A stretch of DNA of 19,067 nt, from NCBI GenBank assembly GCA_023412655.1, contig JAEYNH010000147.1, forward strand, positions 1-19,067. The letters run 5' to 3'. Under the pieces are notes generated by a model. The model ran no database searches. It had not been told where the DNA came from and saw only the letters and a program-made list of their open reading frames with translations. Both the position numbers and the translations under genes were made by a program. Every line of letters begins with the position of its first letter. Within the stretch, counting starts at the first letter, position 1. Source of the stretch: Pseudomonadota bacterium. GTDB taxonomy: Bacteria > Pseudomonadota > Alphaproteobacteria > Caulobacterales > Caulobacteraceae. Of the stretch, positions 14,051-19,067 are shown one piece after another.

Positions 14051-15184
14051 CTAGGCCATCTCGACGGCGCGCCGGTCGCGGCCGGAGCTCATGCGGTCCA
14101 GCAGGTAGTCCACGTCCTCGCGGGAGGCGGCCTGGGGCTGGGTCAGGAAGCGTTGCAGCATCCGCTCCTGGAACCGCTCGCGATCCCGCGGCCCGCCGTC
14201 GAACTCCATGGCGTGGAAGGCGTCCACCGCCGCGCGGAAGGCGGGGAACAGCCGGGCCGGCAACCCGGCCCGCTCATAGATCGCCCGCAGGCCCAAGGGG
14301 CCGGCGTCGTGGATCATCAGCCAGGTGCGGTGGTGCGGCACGCCCGCCAGCTCGGCCACCCCCCACTCGAAGAAGGTCATGTGGCCGTGGGCCAGCGCCC
14401 GCAGCAGCAGCGAGGGCGTCAGCCGCTGGGTCTCGTGCAGGTGGGACACGAAGGCCTTCACGTCGGCCGCACGCCCGGCCTCGTCCACCAGGTCCACGGT
14501 CGCCCGCTCGGCGGCGCCGATGGCGACTTCCAGCGCCGCCTCGGGCGAGACGGCGTGGACGCTGACCAGGTGGTCGCGGACCTGGTCGCTGACCAGGGTG
14601 ATCAGCCTTTCGGTGACCGAAAGCGGCAGGGTGCTGCGGTAGGCGATGGCCGCCAGCACCTTCTCGGACTCCACGAAGCGGCTCATGGCCCGCTGCAGCG
14701 CGTCCTCGGCGAAGTCGGCCCCCTCGTTGGCGCAGGCGGCGGCCACCGCCCGCTCGCTGCCATGCTCGGCCAGGGCGCCGGTCACCTTGCGCGACAGCTC
14801 GGGCCGCTTGGCGATGGCCAGTTGGCGCACCGGGCCGCCCAGGCGCACGACCTCCGCCAGGTCTTCATCGGTGAAGGCCGGCGAGAACGCCAGCATCGGC
14901 AGGCAGATGGCCTCCACGTCCCGGGCCAGTCGGCGAGCCACATCGCGCGGCACGATGGGCGAGGCCTTGAGGGTGTCCACCAGCGCCCGGCGGACCAGGA
15001 CGGCCGCGTCGGCGGCCATCACCCGCAGGATCTCCGCGGCCATCGCCCGATCCTCTTCCGAGAGGACCGCGCCCTTCATGGAGGTGCACAGCTTGCGGGC
15101 GGCAAGGGCTCGCTCGTCCGGCGTCGCGCCCTTGACCAGTGTGCGGATGTCGCTCTCCGTCAACGCTGAGCGCGTCGTCGCCAT
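14051..15184 (-). CDS. DUF2336 domain-containing protein (copy 2)
   Basis: This is a 377-residue, alpha-helical, soluble protein of the DUF2336 family, function unknown. It starts MATTRSALTESDIRTLVKGATPDERALAARKLC and shows helical repeats rich in Ala, Leu and Arg (RRALVDTLKASPIVPRDVAR, ARRLARDVEAICLPML). The C-terminal block LTPSLLLRALAHGHMTFFEW ... LFPAFRAAVDAF aligns with the equivalent block of copy 1, while the N-terminal halves are much more diverged. No catalytic, membrane or export signals are visible. The frame extends to 15226; the ATG at 15184 is preferred because the upstream 14 residues are not family-like. Its upstream region is shared with the divergent pseudo-kinase gene and contains three GANTC sites, so the two may be co-regulated. 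Confidence 0.87.
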   Translation of the reverse strand: MATTRSALTESDIRTLVKGATPDERALAARKLCTSMKGAVLSEEDRAMAAEILRVMAADAAVLVRRALVDTLKASPIVPRDVARRLARDVEAICLPMLAFSPAFTDEDLAEVVRLGGPVRQLAIAKRPELSRKVTGALAEHGSERAVAAACANEGADFAEDALQRAMSRFVESEKVLAAIAYRSTLPLSVTERLITLVSDQVRDHLVSVHAVSPEAALEVAIGAAERATVDLVDEAGRAADVKAFVSHLHETQRLTPSLLLRALAHGHMTFFEWGVAELAGVPHHRTWLMIHDAGPLGLRAIYERAGLPARLFPAFRAAVDAFHAMEFDGGPRDRERFQERMLQRFLTQPQAASREDVDYLLDRMSSGRDRRAVEMA

Positions 15185-15217
15185 AAACCCGCCTAAGCCC
15201 CGCTCCGGTCCCCTCCG

Positions 15218-15275
15218 GAGTCCCACGAGTCGAGTTATCGACGGTTAAGCTTAATGAGAGATTGCGGGGCGAATC
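15218..15275. promoter_or_regulatory. Cluster of three GANTC (CcrM-type) sites between divergent genes
   Basis: GAGTC at 15218-15222, GAGTC at 15227-15231 and GAATC at 15271-15275 lie in the 170-bp gap between the DUF2336 gene and the kinase gene. GANTC is the target of the cell-cycle methyltransferase CcrM in many Alphaproteobacteria, and promoters with such sites are often cell-cycle controlled. The gap also holds TTAA motifs at 15245, 15251 and 15282, but not at the TTAA-N7-TTAA spacing of CtrA. Confidence 0.45.
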
Positions 15276-15298
15276 TGTGGATTAAGGTTGTCCCGTAA

Positions 15299-15317
15299 CG
15301 GTGCGCCAACCGCACCG
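15299..15317 (+). promoter_or_regulatory. First leader hairpin of the pseudo-kinase gene
   Basis: A perfect 7-bp stem (cggtgcg / cgcaccg) encloses the loop ccaac. It lies 38 bp before the start codon and directly upstream of a second, stronger hairpin. It could be an RNA structure or a DNA operator. Confidence 0.45.
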
Positions 15318-15324
15318 CGACTAG

Positions 15325-15347
15325 CCTTCGCGAGAGCTTCGCGAAGG
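15325..15347 (+). promoter_or_regulatory. Second leader hairpin, occluding part of the Shine-Dalgarno
   Basis: A perfect 9-bp stem (ccttcgcga / tcgcgaagg) encloses the loop gagct. The Shine-Dalgarno AAGGAGG spans 15344-15350, four bases before the ATG at 15355, so its first four bases (AAGG) are paired in the hairpin. This geometry suggests translational control, though the hairpin could also be a palindromic protein-binding site. Confidence 0.55.
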
Positions 15348-15354
15348 AGGCCCG

Positions 15355-17121
15355 ATGGCCCCGATCCGTCTATCCGATCCGCCGGTTCAGGACGCCGCCG
15401 CGGTCACCGCCCACCTCGAGGGCATGAAGGCCCAGGCCGCCCTGCTGCCCTACGCCCTGCTGGCCTTCGGCGTCTGCATGCCGGTGTTCGTGTGGGCCGG
15501 CAGCCACGCGGCCAATGCGGCCTGGATGAGCGCGACCTTCGCCGTCTTCGCCATCGGCTGGGCCGGGTTCTATGGCGTGGTGAACTGGCTGAAGGGCGAC
15601 GCCGCCGCCGATCCCCGGCGCCGCGCCCGGGTGCAAATCCTCGCCGGCCTGGTCTGGGCCGGGACCATCGCCCAGCTCGCCATCTTCGCCGAAGGCGCGG
15701 GCGCCGCGCGCGAGCCGCTGCTGCTGATGTCCCTGGCGGCGGCCATGATCTGCGTCTTCTTCGCCGCCCCCTGGCTGCCCAGCCTGCTGATCGTCGCCCC
15801 CGTCGCCCTCGCCGGGCCCCTGGCCGTGCTGTTCAGCCGCCCTGCGGACGCGCATCTGGCCGGTCTCGGCCTCGCCGCCACCGCCCTGGCGCTGGCCCTG
15901 GCGCTGCTGGTCAACCGCATCCTGCGCCGCCAGTACGCCCTCGCCGCCGAGCGGGAGCAGCTGATCGCCGGGCGGGCCGAACAGGCCGAGGCCGCACGGC
16001 GTCTGGCCCGGGCCAAGTCCGACCTGGTCTCCACCCTCTCGGACGAGATCCGCAGCGGCCTGACCGGCGTCGCGCACATCCTGGCTTCGGCCGCAGGGCC
16101 CGGGGGACGCGCCGCGCCTTCGCGCCAGCAGCTCGCCGCCGCCCGCGAGGCGGTGGACGGCCTGCTGGAGGTGCTGGAGACCACCGTGGACGCCGAGGCG
16201 GCCGAGGCCGGCGCGCTGGCGGTTGCGGCCCGCCCCGTCGACCTGCCGGCCATCGCCCGCGAGCTTGTCCAGCAGCATCGCCCGGCCGCCGCCGCCAAGG
16301 GGCTGGAGCTCGCCCTTCACCTGGACCCGGGCCTGACCCATGGCGCGGCCATCGCCGATCCGGCGCGCGCGCGGCAGGCCCTCGCCGCCCTGATGGGCAA
16401 CGCCGTCAAGTTCACCGCTCGCGGGCGGGTGGAAGTGCGGATCTGCGCCGATGGCGATCGCATCCAGGTCTCAGTGGCCGACACCGGACCCGGCCTCAGC
16501 GACGAGGAGCTGGCGCTCGCCCAGCAACCCTTCCGCCGCATCGCTCGCACCAGCGCCGGAGCCGGCGGCGCCGGCCTCGGCCTGCCCCTCGCCCGGCGCC
16601 TCGCGCAGTTGATGGGCGGCGAACTGCGGGCCCAGGGCGCGCCGGGTCTCGGCAGCTGCTTCACCCTGGAACTGCCCTTCGACGCCGCCGAAAGCCCGCC
16701 GCCGGACACAGAGCCGGCGGCGCCCTCCGAGCCGCGGCGCCTGCGCGTGCTGGTGGCCTGCGAACAGGCCCTCGACGCGGCCATGCTGCGTTCGGTGCTC
16801 GAGCAGCTCGGCCATCAGGTGGTGCAGGCTGCCGAGGGCGCCCGGGCCGTGGAGCTCGCCCGGGTCTGCGCCCTGGACCTGGCCCTGGTGGACGCCCCCG
16901 AGACCATCGCCGCCCTGCGAGGCCTTCCGGGCGAGGCCGGACACACGCCTGTCGTCGCCCTGATCGACGGGGCTGATGCGGGCGCTGCGGAAACGGCGGG
17001 CGCCGACGCCCTGCTGCGCAGGCCTGTGAGCGTGGCCGCGGCCGCCCGGGTGATCGCCCAGGCCGCCTCGGCGCGGCCTTCACCCGAGCATCTGCCCGCC
17101 AAGGTGGGCGCGGTGGCCTGA
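15355..17121 (+). CDS. Membrane hybrid histidine kinase-like protein lacking the phospho-acceptor His (pseudo-kinase)
   Basis: This 588-residue inner-membrane protein has about six hydrophobic helices in residues 28-188 with no large periplasmic loop. A charged coiled linker (190-218), a HisKA-like helix pair (219-285), a HATPase domain (about 295-442), a Pro-rich linker and a receiver-like domain (463-570) follow. The H-box reads KSDLVSTLSDEIRSGL, so D230 stands where the catalytic His is expected. The ATP lid motifs are retained: N-box GNAVKFT (N349), G1 DTGPG (376-380) and G2 GAGGAGLGLPLA (402-413). The receiver keeps D513 but has C469-E470 in place of the acidic pair, I537 for the Ser/Thr and R556 for the invariant Lys. 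It probably acts as an ATP-binding regulatory protein rather than an autokinase. The ATG follows AAGGAGG by four bases. Confidence 0.88.
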   Translation: MAPIRLSDPPVQDAAAVTAHLEGMKAQAALLPYALLAFGVCMPVFVWAGSHAANAAWMSATFAVFAIGWAGFYGVVNWLKGDAAADPRRRARVQILAGLVWAGTIAQLAIFAEGAGAAREPLLLMSLAAAMICVFFAAPWLPSLLIVAPVALAGPLAVLFSRPADAHLAGLGLAATALALALALLVNRILRRQYALAAEREQLIAGRAEQAEAARRLARAKSDLVSTLSDEIRSGLTGVAHILASAAGPGGRAAPSRQQLAAAREAVDGLLEVLETTVDAEAAEAGALAVAARPVDLPAIARELVQQHRPAAAAKGLELALHLDPGLTHGAAIADPARARQALAALMGNAVKFTARGRVEVRICADGDRIQVSVADTGPGLSDEELALAQQPFRRIARTSAGAGGAGLGLPLARRLAQLMGGELRAQGAPGLGSCFTLELPFDAAESPPPDTEPAAPSEPRRLRVLVACEQALDAAMLRSVLEQLGHQVVQAAEGARAVELARVCALDLALVDAPETIAALRGLPGEAGHTPVVALIDGADAGAAETAGADALLRRPVSVAAAARVIAQAASARPSPEHLPAKVGAVA

Positions 17122-17170
17122 CAAGCGGTCCAACAAGCGTTTAAACTGGCCGAAAAGCCGGGAGGAACGC

Positions 17171-18367
17171 GTGCTGCTCAAGGGCCTGAAGGTCGTCGAC
17201 TTCACTGCTTACATCGCTGGGCCGGGGGCCGCAGCCATCCTCGGCGACTGGGGCGCGGACGTCGTCAAGGTGGAGCGCCCCGAGGGCGACGCCATGCGCC
17301 ACATCTTCGGCGACCTGAAGACCGATCTCGGCGCCAACCCCACCTTCGACGTGGACAACCGCGGCAAGCGCGGGATCGTCCTCGACATCGGCAAGCCCCA
17401 GGGCCGGGAGGCGCTCGCCCGGCTGGCGGCCGAAGCCGACGTCTTCCTCACCAATGTGCGTCCGGCCTCCCTCAAGAAGTACGGCCTCGACGCCGACGCG
17501 CTGCGGGCCGCCAATCCGCGCCTCGTCTACGCGGTGATCACCGGCTACGGCCTGGAGGGGCCCGACGCCCACAAGCCCGGTTTCGACGTCACCGCCTTCT
17601 GGGCCCGGGCCGGCGTCGCCGCCATGACGGCCCCCAAGGGCATGGACCCGTTCCTGCTCCGCTCCGGGGTCGGCGATCACACCACCTCTCTGGCCACCGT
17701 CTCGGCGATCCTCGCGGCCCTGTACGAGCGGGAGCGGACCGGCGAAGGACGGCTGGTCCAGACCTCCCTGCTGGCCACCGGCGTCTATGTGATGGGCTCG
17801 GACCTGGCGGTGCAGCTCAAGTTCGGCCGGCTGGCCTCCGCGCGGCCCCGGGACAATCCGATCAACGCCCTGGCGAACTTCTACCGCAGCGCCGATGGCC
17901 GCTGGTTCGTCCACAACCCCCGCGGCTCGGGCGGGGGCTGGGAGGCGTTCTGCGGCGCCGCCGGCCGCTCCGACCTCGTCTCCGATCCCCGCTTCGCCAC
18001 GGGCAAGACCCGGCGCGAGAACGCCAAGGCCCTGGCCGAGGAGTTCGACCGGGCGTTCGCCGCCCTGAGCTTCGAGGAGATCGCCCGCCGACTGGACGAG
18101 GCCGACCTCGTCTGGGCGCCCGTCCAGACCCCGGCCGATGTGGCCGCCGACCCGCAGGTCGCCGCCGCCGGCGCCTTCGTGGAGGTGGAGGACGGCCAGG
18201 GCGGCACGTTCCGCTCCATCGCCGCGCCCGCCCGCTTCCCGGGGGCCGACGCCGAGCGCCGGCCGCCCTCGCCCAGGCTTGGCGAACACACCCGCCAGGT
18301 GCTGACCGAGCTCGGCTACGGACCGGCCGAGATCGAGGCGATGTTCGAGGCGGGCGCCGCGGCCTGA
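17171..18367 (+). CDS. CaiB/BaiF family CoA transferase (class III)
   Basis: This 398-residue enzyme should move CoA between acyl groups through an acyl-aspartyl intermediate. It begins LLKGLKVVDFTAYIAGPGAA, a typical family start, followed by LGDWGADVVKVERPEGD and NRGKRGIVLDIGKPQGREAL. The probable catalytic aspartate is D139 in HKPGFDVTAFWARAG. VQTSLLATGVYVM and WAPVQTPADVAADPQV are also family marks. The family includes formyl-CoA, carnitine and alpha-methylacyl-CoA enzymes; the substrate here cannot be assigned. The start is GTG at 17171 with GGAGG five bases upstream. It follows the pseudo-kinase by 49 bp on the same strand and could be in its transcript. Its stop lies seven bases from the convergent dehydratase stop. 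Confidence 0.92.
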   Translation: MLLKGLKVVDFTAYIAGPGAAAILGDWGADVVKVERPEGDAMRHIFGDLKTDLGANPTFDVDNRGKRGIVLDIGKPQGREALARLAAEADVFLTNVRPASLKKYGLDADALRAANPRLVYAVITGYGLEGPDAHKPGFDVTAFWARAGVAAMTAPKGMDPFLLRSGVGDHTTSLATVSAILAALYERERTGEGRLVQTSLLATGVYVMGSDLAVQLKFGRLASARPRDNPINALANFYRSADGRWFVHNPRGSGGGWEAFCGAAGRSDLVSDPRFATGKTRRENAKALAEEFDRAFAALSFEEIARRLDEADLVWAPVQTPADVAADPQVAAAGAFVEVEDGQGGTFRSIAAPARFPGADAERRPPSPRLGEHTRQVLTELGYGPAEIEAMFEAGAAA

Positions 18368-18374
18368 GCCGGGT

Positions 18375-19067
18375 TCAGCCTTCCACCTCGGCCAGGGCCG
18401 GGGCGATCTCGTCCAGCAGTTCGCGGGCCAGGAAGCCGATCGGCGCGATCTTCCGCGCCAGGCGCCGGCCGCAGGCGCCGTGGACATACGAGCCCCAACA
18501 CGCCGCCTGCACCGGCGTGGCGCCCCGGGCGAGCAGGCCGCCGATGATCCCAGCCAGCACGTCCCCCGACCCGGAGGTGGCCAGGCCCGGGCAGCCGCCG
18601 ACGTTGCGCCAGGCCCGGCCGTCGGGCGAGACGATGAAGGACTCCGGCCCCTTCATGACCACAACGGCCTGGAGTTCGGCGGCCAGCAGCCGCGCCGCCT
18701 CCAGCGGGGCGCCCAGCACCTCGTCCTTGCTGCGTCCGGTGAGCCCCGCCATCTCGCCGGCATGAGGCGTCAGCACCAGTCGGCCCCCGTGCTGGCGGGC
18801 GCGCTCGGGGGCCTCGGCCAGGGCCGGCATGGCGGCGGCGTCCACCACCATGGGCGGGCCGTCGGGCCGCATCAGCCGCAGCGCCAGCTCCCCCGCGGCC
18901 TCGGCGTCCAGCAGGCCGGGCCCGATCACCACCGCCTGGCACCGGGTCACCGCCTCGTCCAGCTGGCCCGCCGCCTCGGCGGACAGCTCCCCGCCCTCGG
19001 TTTCCGGCAGGCCGAAGACCCGCGCCTCGGGCAGGGCGAGCGCCAGGTGGGTGGCGAAGGTCGCGGG
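18375..19067 (-). CDS. NAD(P)H-hydrate dehydratase, C-terminal part (gene runs off the window)
   Basis: The visible 230 residues form the ribokinase-like dehydratase domain that repairs hydrated NAD(P)H (NAD(P)HX) with ATP or ADP. The open frame has no stop to the window end: 39 codons upstream of the GTG at 18950 read in frame as PATFATHLALALPEARVFGL and continue the family pattern, so the GTG is internal. Motifs are VVIGPGLLD, MVVDAAAMPALAE, RLVLTPHAGEMAGL, VVVMKGPESFIVSPDG and the phosphate loop GLATSGSGDVLAGIIGGLLARG with catalytic D169 of the visible part. The ending GSYVHGACGRRLA and FLARELLDEIAPAL also fit. Whether an epimerase domain is fused upstream (the bifunctional Nnr form) cannot be seen. 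Confidence 0.92.
   Translation of the reverse strand, partial: PATFATHLALALPEARVFGLPETEGGELSAEAAGQLDEAVTRCQAVVIGPGLLDAEAAGELALRLMRPDGPPMVVDAAAMPALAEAPERARQHGGRLVLTPHAGEMAGLTGRSKDEVLGAPLEAARLLAAELQAVVVMKGPESFIVSPDGRAWRNVGGCPGLATSGSGDVLAGIIGGLLARGATPVQAACWGSYVHGACGRRLARKIAPIGFLARELLDEIAPALAEVEG

Noticed and set aside
12839..15169. A 776-codon plus-strand frame across Hpt, NUDIX and DUF2336
   Set aside because: The translation is low-complexity His/Gly/Arg/Gln-rich sequence opposite two well-supported minus-strand genes.
15232..15300. CtrA binding sites in the gap before the pseudo-kinase
   Set aside because: TTAA motifs occur, but none of the pairs has the TTAA-N7-TTAA spacing. Spacings seen are 2 and over 9.
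1..19067. CRISPR arrays, insertion sequences or rRNA genes
   Set aside because: No regularly spaced repeats, no transposase-like reading frame and no rRNA-like sequence were seen on either strand.

Overview
The window looks like chromosomal DNA of a high-GC alphaproteobacterium, most likely of the order Caulobacterales (Caulobacter/Phenylobacterium-like). The reasons are the very G+C-rich codon use, two DUF2336 proteins, a free-standing Hpt-domain protein, a degenerate hybrid histidine kinase, and GANTC (CcrM-type) sites in regulatory gaps. The genus is an inference from gene content, not a database result.

Layout. (1) Positions 1 to about 2110 are the right-hand edge of an integrated element with visibly lower G+C. 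It carries an AlpA/Xis-like regulator and a complete P4-type tyrosine integrase, both on the minus strand. The element abuts the 5' half of a tRNA-Thr(UGU) whose T-arm and 3' acceptor strand are missing. (2) Positions 2242-3457 hold a YaiI/YqxD-family protein and a lipoprotein-type cytochrome c on the plus strand, ending in a strong intrinsic terminator. (3) Positions 3472-7886 (minus) are a two-gene RND efflux operon, adaptor then pump, joined by an ATGA overlap, with no outer-membrane channel or regulator beside it. (4) Positions 8183-10524 (minus) hold glycerol kinase followed by a class II aldolase-family protein. (5) Positions 10647-13178 (plus) hold a DUF2336 protein, NAD kinase and an Hpt-domain protein. 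(6) Positions 13175-15184 (minus) hold a NUDIX hydrolase and a second DUF2336 protein. (7) Positions 15355-18367 (plus) hold a membrane-bound hybrid histidine kinase that lacks the phospho-acceptor histidine, and a CaiB/BaiF CoA transferase. (8) Positions 18375 to the window end (minus) are the C-terminal part of an NAD(P)H-hydrate dehydratase.

The part most likely to be under-described is the 10.6-17.1 kb signalling neighbourhood. It holds two divergent DUF2336 paralogues, an orphan Hpt protein with its histidine intact, and a pseudo-hybrid-kinase with Asp in place of the catalytic His and a damaged receiver. The kinase leader has two consecutive perfect hairpins, the second of which takes in part of the Shine-Dalgarno sequence, and the gap upstream holds three GANTC sites. 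NAD kinase, the NUDIX hydrolase and NAD(P)HX dehydratase give the same neighbourhood a loose nucleotide-cofactor theme, but nothing seen here shows functional coupling.
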